Below are positions 36,394 to 45,080 of a stretch of DNA of 64,000 nucleotides, one piece after another. The DNA lies in NCBI RefSeq assembly GCF_014698795.1, contig NZ_JACJTR010000012.1, positions 1 through 64,000 on the forward strand, written 5' to 3'. Positions within the stretch are counted from its first letter, which is position 1; the number at the start of each line of letters is the position of its first letter. The notes below the pieces were generated by a model. The model was not told the DNA's origin. It ran no database searches and saw only the letters and a list, made by a program, of their open reading frames with translations. Origin of the DNA: Nostoc sp. FACHB-892 (GTDB lineage Bacteria > Cyanobacteriota > Cyanobacteriia > Cyanobacteriales > Nostocaceae). A program made the position numbers and the translations under genes.

Positions 36394-37755
36394 ATGAGTA
36401 ATGTATCCCGTTTATCCCTAGCTTCTAACTCTCAAGCTGCCACTTCTCCTTTACGGTTACTTGTATTAAGTAATGGTCATGGAGAGGATGTCATTGCAGT
36501 TCGGATTTTGCAAGAACTCCAACGACAAGCAAACCCACCAGAGATTTTTGCTTTACCTCTGGTGGGTGAAGGACGTGCTTACCAACAGTTGGATATCCCC
36601 CTTATCGGTTCAGTTCGCACTATGCCTTCTGGCGGCTTTGTTTATATGGATGGCCGCCAATTGGCGAGGGATGTACGCGGTGGTTTATTGCAACTTACCC
36701 TTAGCCAGATTAAAGCTATCCGTCGTTGGGTAAGTTCTCAAAAAAGATTAGGTCAGAAAAGAGCGATTTTAGCAGTGGGAGATATTCTCCCCCTGTTGTT
36801 TGCAACTTTTAGCGGCGCTAATTATGCTTTTGTGGGTACGGCAAAATCTGAATATTATGTGCGTGACGAGGCTGGATTATTACCACAGAAATCTAAAGAT
36901 ATGCGTTGGGAAAACTTTTCCGGTTCAGTTTATCATCCTTGGGAACGTTGGTTGATGAGTCGTCGCCGTTGTAAGGCGGTGTTTCTTAGAGATGCGCTGA
37001 CGACGGAAATATTAAAGCAATGGCCAATTCCAGCTTTTAATTTGGGTAATCCGATGATGGATGGTCTGCAACCAACTTTTTCACGCCAACAATTCTATAG
37101 TCAAAATAGTCAACAGCAAGAGACGGTTCGGCCTTTTATGGTAACTCTTCTTCCTGGTTCCCGTCCGCCAGAGGCATATAGTAACTGGGAAACAATTATG
37201 ATTGCCGTATCTGCGTTAATGGCAAGTTTTCAGGAGCGAGATTCGGTGTTTTACACTTCTGGCACAGTTATGTTTTTAGGTGCGATCGCTCCGGGTTTAG
37301 ACTCTAATATTTTATCCCAAAGTGTCCAATCCCAAGGTTGGCGCACTGAATCAGTATGTCCTATCCAAATTGCTGATCCAAATGTTTTGACATTTAAACA
37401 AAGAAATGCATATCTACTGCTGACACAAAAAGCTTATAATGATTGCTTGCATTTGGGAGATTTAGCGATCGCAATGGCCGGTACAGCCACAGAACAGTTT
37501 ATCGGTTTAGGAAAACCTGCGATCGCGATTCCCGGTAATGGGCCTCAATATAACCGTGGCTTTGCTGAAGGTCAAAGTCGTCTTCTAGGCTCATCTTTGA
37601 TTTTAGTTGAGCAGCCAGCAGAAGTTGCCAGAATCGTACAGTCCCTATTTAAAGATCCTGATATTTTGCAAATTATTGCTGAAAATGGTATGCGACGCAT
37701 GGGAAAATCCGGAGCAGCACTACGCATTGCAGAATGTTTACAAGAACGATTTTGA
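36394..37755 (+). CDS. Lipid-A-disaccharide synthase-related protein
   Basis: The 453-residue protein resembles LpxB in its GT-B-like fold and SNGHGEDVIAVRIL start, but belongs to the LpxB-related cyanobacterial family rather than the true enzyme. Segments include LVGEGRAYQQL, DILPLLFA, the VTLLPGSRPPEAYSNW diphosphate-binding-type region and GTATEQFIGLGKPAIAIPGNGPQYN near the end. It may transfer a sugar onto a lipid. An earlier TTG at 36385 is less likely than the ATG at 36394. Confidence 0.85.
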   Translation: MSNVSRLSLASNSQAATSPLRLLVLSNGHGEDVIAVRILQELQRQANPPEIFALPLVGEGRAYQQLDIPLIGSVRTMPSGGFVYMDGRQLARDVRGGLLQLTLSQIKAIRRWVSSQKRLGQKRAILAVGDILPLLFATFSGANYAFVGTAKSEYYVRDEAGLLPQKSKDMRWENFSGSVYHPWERWLMSRRRCKAVFLRDALTTEILKQWPIPAFNLGNPMMDGLQPTFSRQQFYSQNSQQQETVRPFMVTLLPGSRPPEAYSNWETIMIAVSALMASFQERDSVFYTSGTVMFLGAIAPGLDSNILSQSVQSQGWRTESVCPIQIADPNVLTFKQRNAYLLLTQKAYNDCLHLGDLAIAMAGTATEQFIGLGKPAIAIPGNGPQYNRGFAEGQSRLLGSSLILVEQPAEVARIVQSLFKDPDILQIIAENGMRRMGKSGAALRIAECLQERF

Positions 37756-37769
37756 TTGGGCATTGGGTA

Positions 37770-37850
37770 TTGGTCAACAATCAATAGTTCTTCTTTCCCC
37801 TGCTCCCCCTATTCCCCCTGCTTCTCCTGCTCCCTCATCCCCAGTCCTTT
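37770..37850. repeat. Spacer repeats
   Basis: GGGCATTGGGTATTGG and CCCCTGCTCC/CCCCCTATTC units lie between the convergent LpxB-related gene and the NarL-type regulator. A possible TTGGGTATTGG to CCCAGTCC dyad is weak. Confidence 0.6.
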
Positions 37851-38571
37851 ATGCTACCAACCCCGAACGTAAGGCCCTTACAGCAGCTTGGGTACGGTCA
37901 TCAGCACATAATTTATTTAAAATATTACGAACATGGGTCTTCACAGTACCAACTGTAATGTAGAGTTTCTCAGCAATTTGCCCATTGCTACACCCAGCTA
38001 CAATCAATTCCAAAATTTCCAGCTCCCGTTGAGTCAGGGGGTATGTTTCCAAAACTTGCTCGTATTCTGACGCTAATGCCTCAATTTTTACAGTCTTCGG
38101 CGTTTTCTCAGAACTTTGGTTTTCTCCAGGAATACCTTGCCGCATCTTCTGCAATACCACGTTGGCAATTGCCGGATCAATCCAAGAATTACCGCCGTGA
38201 GTTGCTTGAATCGCGTCAGTCAATTTACTGATGCTTGTTTCCTTCATGTAATAAGAATCAGCACCTGCGGCGAAAGCTGCAAGTACAGCATCCTCTGTGT
38301 GATCCATTGTCAGAATCAAAATCTTGGTTGTTGTCTGTCCAGTTTCAGCTTGGTGGCGTTTGAATTTACGCGTGAGTTCAATGCCATCCATGTCAGGCAA
38401 ACCAATATCCACAACAGCTACATCTGGCTTTGCCGTTTCTAAAAGTTTTAGTCCTTGGGTAGCATTTGCGGCTTCCCCAACTACTTTTAATGCACTATGA
38501 GCCTGTAACGCTGCTCGTAGCCCCATTCGCGTTAAGTCATGATCTTCAATTAAAATAATGCTAATTTCACT
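37849..38571 (-). CDS. NarL/FixJ family response regulator
   Basis: From the ATG at 38571 the protein has 240 residues: a receiver (ILIEDHD, Asp56 in VAVVDIGLPDMDG, Lys in YYMKETSISKL) and a LuxR-type helix-turn-helix (LTQREIEILELIVAGCSNGQIAEKLYI with VKTHVRNILNKL). An upstream TTG at 38610 would extend it. It controls transcription after phosphorylation by an unknown kinase; the two kinases at 39.6-42.1 kb are divergent from it and are candidates. Confidence 0.92.
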   Translation of the reverse strand, partial: SEISIILIEDHDLTRMGLRAALQAHSALKVVGEAANATQGLKLLETAKPDVAVVDIGLPDMDGIELTRKFKRHQAETGQTTTKILILTMDHTEDAVLAAFAAGADSYYMKETSISKLTDAIQATHGGNSWIDPAIANVVLQKMRQGIPGENQSSEKTPKTVKIEALASEYEQVLETYPLTQRELEILELIVAGCSNGQIAEKLYITVGTVKTHVRNILNKLCADDRTQAAVRALRSGLVA

Positions 38572-38882
38572 CATAGCTACACTCGCTCTTATGCTGTTTG
38601 CATCTTTCAATGTATTACTTTTTGTAAGCGTTATCTTTTATTTTCCCAAACCAAAGATAGATGATATTTCAACCAGTCTGCATCCACCGATAGAAATAAC
38701 AAGTATCCTATCTTTTCACATTTAGATAGAGGACATATCTAGCTGGAGATATATGGATACTTACACAAAAGGTATGAAATATTAAGACTGATACAAAATT
38801 GCTCCTTTTTAGCTCAAAATTCAGCTTTCATTTGCCATATTCCATTAGTCAATTACTATTATCTTGCACAAAGCTTATAAAA

Positions 38883-39002
38883 ATGGACAAATTGCAAAAG
38901 GTTAACACAGGTCTAGCGATCGCTAAGAAAATTGTCGAAATTTCAGGAGGGAAGATGACTTCATCTCCACAAATCGGTATAAGGAGTTACTTTTTTGTTT
39001 AA
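38883..39002 (+). pseudogene. Relic of a histidine kinase C-terminus
   Basis: The frame reads NTGLAIAKKIVEISGGKMTS and ends in FV after a GIRSYFF segment. This is the end of an HATPase domain (GxGLGLAIAKKIVELHGG-type), truncated at the front and lacking the N, G1 and F boxes. It sits directly upstream of an intact kinase cluster, so it is probably left from a duplicated or deleted kinase. Confidence 0.7.
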
Positions 39003-39305
39003 CTAATCTAACAAATCTGATGAGTAAAACTACTCAAACGTATAGCACGCAACGATGGGGTGTAACTCTCACCAATGACTGAGGACGGTCGCTTGCTGAC
39101 TCAATTACAATTGTTTTTAAGCTTAGTAAAGTATTTTATTTTACTTTATCTCAACTATGTTTGCTCTCTTCAGGTCGATAGTTTTCAGTTTGTTCATTAC
39201 TTACTAATTTTTTGGAATCCTTGGTCATTTGCTTGGAGTTTAATTTTAATACTCTGGTAAATTAGCCAGATTGAGTATATAACAGACTGAATTTAACCCA
39301 AGGAA

Positions 39306-39434
39306 ATGCTCAAAAGAGTGATTAACATACTATTAATGGAGGACAACGAAGTTGATGTTATGGATGTCAAAGAGGCATTCAATGAAATTAAGATTATTAA
39401 TTGGTTTCTTAAATCTAGCTTAAAGATATTCTGA
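39306..39434 (+). pseudogene. Relic of a response regulator N-terminus
   Basis: A 42-codon frame with an ATG and weak AAGGA reads MLKRVINILLMEDNEVDVMD then VKEAFNEIKI. The ILLMEDNEVDVMDVKEAF segment matches the first strand and helix of Rcp1-type receivers (ILLVEDNEVDxxxVxxAF); a stop then follows and the phosphoacceptor region is missing. Confidence 0.7.
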
Positions 39435-39624
39435 AGCTTTTGACTTTCCTTAACTTTGTAGAGATTATAGCAAGGCTCAACAAAGATTGGATATTATGCA
39501 AAATGCCTTAGTCAGTAAAGTTACAGATTTTAGATATCTAAAAATTTTATATTATTTACTTAGATAATCTCAAAAGAAAAATTGTTATACATCAACCTAT
39601 GTTTAGCGGCAAAAATAAAAACCG

Positions 39625-40920
39625 ATGGAAAAGACGCTGAAAATTTTGGTTGTAGATGATGAACTAGACCGGATGGCAGTCCGTTGTGCCTTGACTCAAA
39701 CAGGTATTCAAATGGAATTATCTGAAGTAGGCGATAGCAGTGATGCGTTTTCTATTTTAAGTACTACTGCCTATGATTGTGTTTTCCTCGGTGATCGCTT
39801 ACTAGGCCAGGATAGACTAAACTTAATTCATCAGCTACGTTCTTCAAGAATTAAAGTTCCTTTAGTAGTTCTAATTGCTCAAGAAGATAAACTTGCTGTC
39901 GAATTACTGAAAGCTGGCGCTACAGACTATCTCTCTAAGTCTAGGATATCCCCAGAAAACTTGGCACAGGTTTTGCGGAGTGTGATTAGGGTTTATCGGG
40001 CTGAAATGCAGGCAGATTTGGCAAAAGACCAGCTTAGAGAAAGTCATCAACAACTTATTCATAAGAACCAAGAATTGGAGAAACAACGGCAACAGCTTCA
40101 AATGCAAAACTTCAAGCTATCGGAGGCATCAGTACTAAAATCACATTTTTTGGCAACTATGTCCCACGAACTCAGAACGCCGATGAATGCGATTATTGGT
40201 TTTTCGCAAATACTACTGCGTCCTAAATTTGGTCAATTAACGCACCAACAAGCAGATATGGTTGAGCGAATCTTGAATAATGGGAAACATTTGCTGATGC
40301 TAGTCAATGAAATTCTTGACTTTTCTAAGCTGGAGGCAGGACGATTAGACTTAAAAGCGGAAATATTTGATGTATCAAAGGTAATAAATCTTGTTGTAGA
40401 TGAAATGCGTTCTCTAGCTGAGGCCAAAAACTTATCATTGCTAGTACGAACCGATTTGCAAAATAGTTTGATATTTAATGATCCAGTTCGTGTGAAACAG
40501 ATTTTAATTAACCTGCTTTCCAACGCCATTAAGTTCACAGAGTCTGGTGAAATTTCGGTTGAAGTGAAAGAACTATCTGCAAATCGAGTGACAATTATTA
40601 TTCGGGATACAGGTATTGGCATAGCACCCAAAGATTTTAAACATATTTTTGAAGCATTTTGGCAAGTCGATCAAACTCTGACTCGGAAATATCCAGGTAC
40701 AGGTCTGGGTTTGGCAATTGTAAATTTATTAGTGCGAATGATGGACGGCAAAATTTTTCTTGAGAGCAAAGTAGGGGTTGGTTCAATGTTTAAAATTGAA
40801 TTGCCGCGTCAAATCACATTATCGGCTCTAGGAAACGATGATCTACCCTTACAATTAGATAGAGATCGGTTTTTTTTCTCCGTTAAAAATCCGCATCATT
40901 CGTCCTCTCAAGCTAGGTAA
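39625..40920 (+). CDS. Histidine kinase with degenerate N-terminal receiver
   Basis: The 431-residue protein has an N-terminal receiver fold (ILVVDDELDRMAVRCAL, KAGATDYLSK) in which the phosphoacceptor is lost: CVFLGDRLLGQD has Gly56 where Asp is expected. A coiled linker leads to a HisKA domain with His180 in MSHELRTPMNAII and an HATPase domain (NLLSNAIKF, DTGIGI, GTGLGLAIVNLL). No membrane segment. The kinase core looks active; the receiver probably works by protein contacts. Next gene follows after 68 bases and may be in the same operon. Confidence 0.9.
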   Translation: MEKTLKILVVDDELDRMAVRCALTQTGIQMELSEVGDSSDAFSILSTTAYDCVFLGDRLLGQDRLNLIHQLRSSRIKVPLVVLIAQEDKLAVELLKAGATDYLSKSRISPENLAQVLRSVIRVYRAEMQADLAKDQLRESHQQLIHKNQELEKQRQQLQMQNFKLSEASVLKSHFLATMSHELRTPMNAIIGFSQILLRPKFGQLTHQQADMVERILNNGKHLLMLVNEILDFSKLEAGRLDLKAEIFDVSKVINLVVDEMRSLAEAKNLSLLVRTDLQNSLIFNDPVRVKQILINLLSNAIKFTESGEISVEVKELSANRVTIIIRDTGIGIAPKDFKHIFEAFWQVDQTLTRKYPGTGLGLAIVNLLVRMMDGKIFLESKVGVGSMFKIELPRQITLSALGNDDLPLQLDRDRFFFSVKNPHHSSSQAR

Positions 40921-40988
40921 TCATCAATAGGATATCCTAAATTTAAACTATAAATTACTTTAAAAAAACTAATAAAACTTAATAAATT

Positions 40989-42113
40989 ATGTCTGTAGCT
41001 GAAAATAATAGAATTTATCGCATCCTCGCAGTTGACGATACTCTCGATAATCTCATTTTGGTTCAAGCAATTTTAGAAAGTGAGGGATATGAAATTCATT
41101 TGGTTTCGGATGGAATAAAAGCTTTGCAGCAAGTTGAACAATCTCCACCCGATCTGATTCTGCTAGATGTGATGATGCCAGGAATCGATGGTTATGAAGT
41201 CACACGTCGGATTAGGAATAACCCAGCAATTAGTTATATTCCAATTTTGCTGATTACTGCCTTTCACGAATCCAGTGTTGTCGAAGGTTTGGATGCTGGT
41301 GCTGACGATTTTATTCGTAAACCATTTGATACTGATGAACTATTGGCAAGGGTGCGATCGCTGTTACGTCTCAAGCACAGTCTAGACGAACAGCAAAAAA
41401 TGGCCCGCCAACGCGAAGATTTTGTTTCTCGCCTAACTCATGATTTGCGAACTCCCCTAGTAGCCGCTGATCGCATGCTGGGTTTATTTGAGATGGAAAC
41501 ATTCTGCAAAATTTCGCCAGAAATGAAACAGGCGATCGCAGTTATGATTCGCAGTAACCAAAATTTGATGGACATGGTAAACACCCTCCTAGAAGTCTAT
41601 CGCTTCGAGGCAGGTAAAAAAACGTTGAATTGGGAGGAATGTGATTTACGTGAGATATCTCAAGAAGTAGTCAGTGAACTCAGCCCTCTAACTAGTGAAA
41701 AAGGGTTAATTATGAAAATAGACACTAGTGGCTTAGATCCACTGAGTAAAAACCCTGCTGTTATTATGGGCGATCGCTTGGAACTACGGCGGGTGATAAA
41801 CAACCTGATTGCAAATGCCATCAAATTTACAGATACAGGAGGCATCACAATCCGCATTTTTGAAACATCATCTCATCCTGGAAATCCAGATTCGGTAACA
41901 ATCGAGATAGAAGATACAGGATATGGGATTGCGCCCGAAGATCAGGCAACAATTTTTGAACGATTTCGCCAAGGCAAACATAAACGCTCAGGTAGTGGTT
42001 TAGGGCTACATCTATCGCACCGAATTATAGAAGCGCACGCAGGAACTATCCAGGTCACTTCTGAACTAGGTAAAGGTAGTCTGTTTACTATGCAACTACC
42101 TAAAAATATTTAA
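40989..42113 (+). CDS. Response regulator-histidine kinase fusion
   Basis: The 374-residue protein has an intact receiver (ILAVDDTLDN, Asp60 in LILLDVMMPGIDG, Lys in DFIRKPFD), a short linker, HisKA with His151 in LTHDLRTPLVAAD and HATPase (NLIANAIKF, DTGYGIAPED, GSGLGLHLSHRII). It is cytoplasmic and could be a relay step after the kinase upstream. An unpaired response regulator gene (42152) is convergent with it. Confidence 0.92.
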   Translation: MSVAENNRIYRILAVDDTLDNLILVQAILESEGYEIHLVSDGIKALQQVEQSPPDLILLDVMMPGIDGYEVTRRIRNNPAISYIPILLITAFHESSVVEGLDAGADDFIRKPFDTDELLARVRSLLRLKHSLDEQQKMARQREDFVSRLTHDLRTPLVAADRMLGLFEMETFCKISPEMKQAIAVMIRSNQNLMDMVNTLLEVYRFEAGKKTLNWEECDLREISQEVVSELSPLTSEKGLIMKIDTSGLDPLSKNPAVIMGDRLELRRVINNLIANAIKFTDTGGITIRIFETSSHPGNPDSVTIEIEDTGYGIAPEDQATIFERFRQGKHKRSGSGLGLHLSHRIIEAHAGTIQVTSELGKGSLFTMQLPKNI

Positions 42114-42151
42114 GTTCTTCTCCTCCACATACATATTTATCTGCTGGACTG

Positions 42152-42607
42152 CTAATCCTGACAAAGCTCCAAAGCTGGATAAGGGGCGAATTTTCTTGCC
42201 AGCCCACGCTGAATTATAGCCTCTAATTCCTCAAGCATATAAGGTTTGCTGATGTAATCATTAAATCCTGCTTTGAGGATACGCTCACGATCCTCCGTGC
42301 TAGCTAAAGCTGTGACTGCTACCACTGGTATTTTGCAAGTTAGGGGTTCTTGCTTTAGAAGATGCACAACATCGATACCACTAAGACCTGGTAACAAAAT
42401 ATCCAATAAGATTAAGTCTGGTTGATATTCTTTAGCCACCAGTACAGTTGTAGAACAATCTGTTTGGCAAATGAATCTACAACCCATTGACTCAAGAGCA
42501 TAACTAATGAGCAGGAGACTATCATCATGGTCTTCCACTGCCAAAATCAAAGGCTGGTGAGAGTTTTGCTTCTTTTCATCACTCATGAATGAATGTGCCA
42601 AATACAT
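42152..42607 (-). CDS. Single-domain response regulator
   Basis: The ATG at 42607 has GGAG at a spacing of five and gives 151 residues; the M at 42583 lacks a ribosome binding site. The receiver has AVEDHDDS, Asp69 in LILLDILLPGLSG, Thr in AVTAL and Lys in YISKPYMLEEL, with no output domain. It likely works by protein binding or as a phosphate shuttle for the adjacent kinases. It is convergent with them. Confidence 0.9.
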   Translation of the reverse strand: MYLAHSFMSDEKKQNSHQPLILAVEDHDDSLLLISYALESMGCRFICQTDCSTTVLVAKEYQPDLILLDILLPGLSGIDVVHLLKQEPLTCKIPVVAVTALASTEDRERILKAGFNDYISKPYMLEELEAIIQRGLARKFAPYPALELCQD

Positions 42608-43345
42608 CTCTTCTCCAGAAGATTTTATTAAGATTAATCGTCTTTAACTTAGGAGATACAGACGAGGCTTACCGCGAAGAATACAATAGTGTTCAGTTAA
42701 GATTGACTTGTGTTTTACTTTTGTCTAATTGATAATTTTAATCCATGCAGAAATAGCTGAGGTAAGAAAACCTTAAGCTGATAGTTTTAGCAGATACTTT
42801 TAGATTATACGCAAAATTACAGAAGATTTTATCAATGAGTTGATAGTAACTTTGTCTACAACTGGCTATGCCTACGCAGAAATTTCTTTATAAATTATTA
42901 ATATTTTATTTAGTATTCTATGCTAAAAAATACCAATAAATAGAAGAATCAAACCTTAAGCTAGCAGGTAAGGAGGAAAGTAAGAGTTAGGTTTTCAATA
43001 AAGCGCAATCTATCAGAAACTTGGTAAGTAGTCCAATTTAATCAAAGGTAAAATATGAACTCTGCTTCGTAGTGGCTACTTAAGAATTCAGAATAATAAT
43101 TTTTAATAATTTCTATAAAATTTTGTTGATTTATCCTGATCTAGTTGTTAGTGATCGCAAGATTATCTTTATGAGATTTTCTCATAATTACATTTATTTT
43201 TTCGCAACGCAATACTCATGTCAGCTTAATATTATCTGCTGGCTTTTTACGCCTTCAGTCGATTTTGTAAACATACTATAGATAGATGAAGTGAAATGCA
43301 ATTAACTCTAAATTATTAGCTATGTTAAACACTTGGTATATATAG

Positions 43346-43373
43346 GGCGTGGCTTTTAGCCATGCCTTTTTTG
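43346..43373 (+). terminator. Orphan intrinsic terminator
   Basis: GGCGTGGCT (43346-43354) and AGCCATGCC (43358-43366) form a nine-base-pair stem including one G-U pair, followed by TTTTTT. No protein gene ends here; a small RNA transcribed from about 43200-43340 is the obvious possibility. Confidence 0.65.
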
Positions 43374-43790
43374 TTAGTAAGATCAAGTGAGTAAAACATA
43401 TAGATATAGCGGTTATCACTTTGGTATAATTCAGTCTAAACATCACTCAAACCTATCTTCTTGCTTAAGAAACTGGTTAGAGGTGAGGTTTAAAAATGTA
43501 TTTTATGCGAACGAGAACTGCTATACTTAATAAAATACTTACTCTGCAATCTCTGAATTTAACTTTATATTAAAATTAGGTTGCAAAATCTTTGTATTAA
43601 TGATAAAGGAATAGAAAATATTATCCAACTTTACTAAGTTAGCTTTATAAAATACCATCTATAAATAGACCAAGCAGCAAAATACTACTACCATATATGG
43701 AGCAATATTCGTATCATTCTATGGATAGTAGAAATAACTATTTTACAAAGTTATTATTCAGCCTGTTAATGCCTGAAAAACGTGTATGTG

Positions 43791-43819
43791 CCCTGGAATA
43801 ATAACCAGGGTCTTTTTTT
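43791..43819 (+). terminator. Orphan terminator-like hairpin, CCCTGG family
   Basis: CCCTGG (43791-43796) pairs with CCAGGG (43805-43810), followed by TCTTTTTTT. Related to the hairpins at 766 and 44327. An ATG sits just before it. Confidence 0.6.
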
Positions 43820-44068
43820 GTTAAAATTTAGGCAATTTTGTTTTAGCCAGTCCTTTTATATAGAACTCATATTTGATTTTTGAAAAAACTCTGTACAACT
43901 TGAAAAGGCTGATTTTCTATTCCCTACCCCCTACCCCCTGCCTATCGCGCTTGCGCTGCGCTTCTGTGCGAGACGCTTCTCTTTGTAGAGTGGCTTCTCT
44001 TTCAGAGATGCGAACGCGCACCACGTAATACCATTTCACTTTAATAATGATACAAATACGCTCTTTTG

Positions 44069-44089
44069 GGGCATGGCAATGCCATGCCC
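44069..44089. repeat. Palindromic repeat
   Basis: GGGCATGGC (44069-44077) and GCCATGCCC (44081-44089) form a perfect stem around AAT. It is followed by TTACGAG, the usual border of this Nostoc repeat class. Confidence 0.65.
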
Positions 44090-44326
44090 TTACGAGAAAT
44101 CTATATGTATCAGGATTTTTGGGAATTGGTATAAACAAGTATGGCTGCGCCACACTGTGCGAACAGAAATCAAAGCGGATTCCTATATTAAGCTTTTGAC
44201 GGTGGGTAAACTCACATCTAATTAGCTGATTGCAAAATAAGCATCAAACTTATGAGGTAATTGCATTAATACGGATTTAGTATAGCTTCACAGATGCGAT
44301 TCTAATTGAGGGAATAAAGATGGATA

Positions 44327-44355
44327 CCCCTGGTGTTGACCAGGGGCTTTTTATT
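44327..44355 (+). terminator. Orphan terminator-like hairpin, CCCCTGG family
   Basis: CCCCTGG (44327-44333) pairs with CCAGGGG (44340-44346), followed by CTTTTTATTT. Same family as 766 and 43791. Confidence 0.6.
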
Positions 44356-44453
44356 TAACGTGAGTTCGACGGTTAGAAAAAGGCAAAAAGCTTGCTAGAT
44401 ATGCAAAGCGTGAGCGAGTGAGGGATTCTCGACTTTATCAACTCGCTGCACTT

Positions 44454-44601
44454 TTACAAATGATTGCTGCCGCCATCGCGTACTAGTTCAATATTGGGAA
44501 CCAATTCTTCAGACGCAAGTTTCCAGTTACCATCCATTGAACCACTTAATGCGTTTGCTCTCTTGAGCAAGTTGTTGCATTTTTGCGATTTCTGTACTCA
44601 T
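44454..44601 (-). pseudogene. Possible relic of a small protein gene
   Basis: On the minus strand an ATG at 44601 opens MSTEIAKMQQLAQESKRIK then a stop at 44527; another frame immediately continues as DGNWKLASEELVPNIELVRD and stops at 44454. The joined text looks like one small protein broken by a frameshift. Family not recognised; low confidence. Confidence 0.25.
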
Positions 44602-44645
44602 GCTGTAAAGAAATTTGAAGTTTAGCTAAAAACTTTAAAAATTCT

Positions 44646-44675
44646 CTAGACTCTCTAGCCGAGTGGAGAGTCTAG
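44646..44675 (+). promoter_or_regulatory. Candidate metal-responsive operator before the copper genes
   Basis: CTAGACTCTC (44646-44655) and GAGAGTCTAG (44666-44675) are a perfect 10-bp inverted repeat with a 10-base spacer. Its core, ACTCT-N12-AGAGT, has the spacing of MerR-family (ZntR-like) operators. TAGACT (44647) and TAGGAT (44673) would be -35 and -10 boxes 20 bases apart, the long spacer typical of MerR-type promoters. It lies about 105 bases before copZ. No MerR gene is in the window. Confidence 0.5.
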
Positions 44676-44781
44676 GATAAATTCAAGGCGACTCTCTTTC
44701 CAGTTATTTCTGACTGTTGAAGGATATCTCCCAGTCATCCACTTTGGTTTGGCTAGCTTTTCCACTCTATCCCGTAAATCT

Positions 44782-44976
44782 ATGACTCTCCAACTCACAG
44801 TTCCCAACATGGCTTGTTCTGTTTGTGCAAACACCATCACCAAAGCACTTCAGGCAGTCGATGCCAATGCTAGCGTTCAGGCTGATCCAACAACCAAGCT
44901 TGTCAGTGTAGAAACTCAAGCATCAGAAACAGCCATTAAGGAAGCGTTGGCTGCTGCTGGCTATCCAGTTGCCTAA
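44782..44976 (+). CDS. Copper chaperone, HMA domain (CopZ/Atx1 type)
   Basis: From the ATG at 44782 the protein is 64 residues: one ferredoxin-like HMA domain starting MTLQLTVPNMACSVCANTI, with the metal-binding MACSVC motif. It carries Cu(I) to P-type ATPases and, in cyanobacteria, onward to thylakoid plastocyanin and oxidase. An upstream frame to 44749 adds 11 residues with no match. The copA gene begins about 100 bases downstream, so they are probably coexpressed under the operator at 44646. Confidence 0.93.
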   Translation: MTLQLTVPNMACSVCANTITKALQAVDANASVQADPTTKLVSVETQASETAIKEALAAAGYPVA

Positions 44977-45075
44977 AGAAAGGGGACTGGGGACTAGGAA
45001 CTGGGTGCTGAAATTCTTCTCTATACCCAATCCCTAATACCCAATTCCCAATCCCCAATCCCTAATCCCCAATTC
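44977..45075 (+). repeat. Spacer repeats (CCCAATCCC units)
   Basis: GGGGACTGGGGACT and then about seven CCCAATCC/CCCAATTC units fill the copZ-copA spacer. Promoterless apart from this; no terminator seen. Confidence 0.7.
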
Positions 45076-45080
45076 CCAGT

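Larger units (their letters stand above)
42608..44640. other. 2-kb gene-poor region
   Basis: No plausible coding frame longer than about 60 codons. It contains three terminator-like hairpins (43346, 43791, 44327) with no gene before them, two copies of a CCTTAAGCT-containing word (about 42769 and 42954), a palindrome at 44069-44089, REP-like CGCGCTTGCGCTGCGCTTC text at about 43947, and the CGTGAGTTCGAC element end at 44359. This is where small RNAs or relics are most likely in the window. Confidence 0.6.

Noticed and set aside
39075..39260. Hydrophobic 61-codon frame between the two relics
   Set aside because: No ribosome binding site or family match; low-complexity AT-rich DNA readily gives such frames.
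43917..44153. 78-codon frame on the minus strand
   Set aside because: It spans REP-like and palindromic repeat text and has no protein family features.
44655..44843. Minus-strand frame over the copZ leader
   Set aside because: It overlaps the operator-like palindrome and the start of copZ on the other strand and has no homology I recognise.
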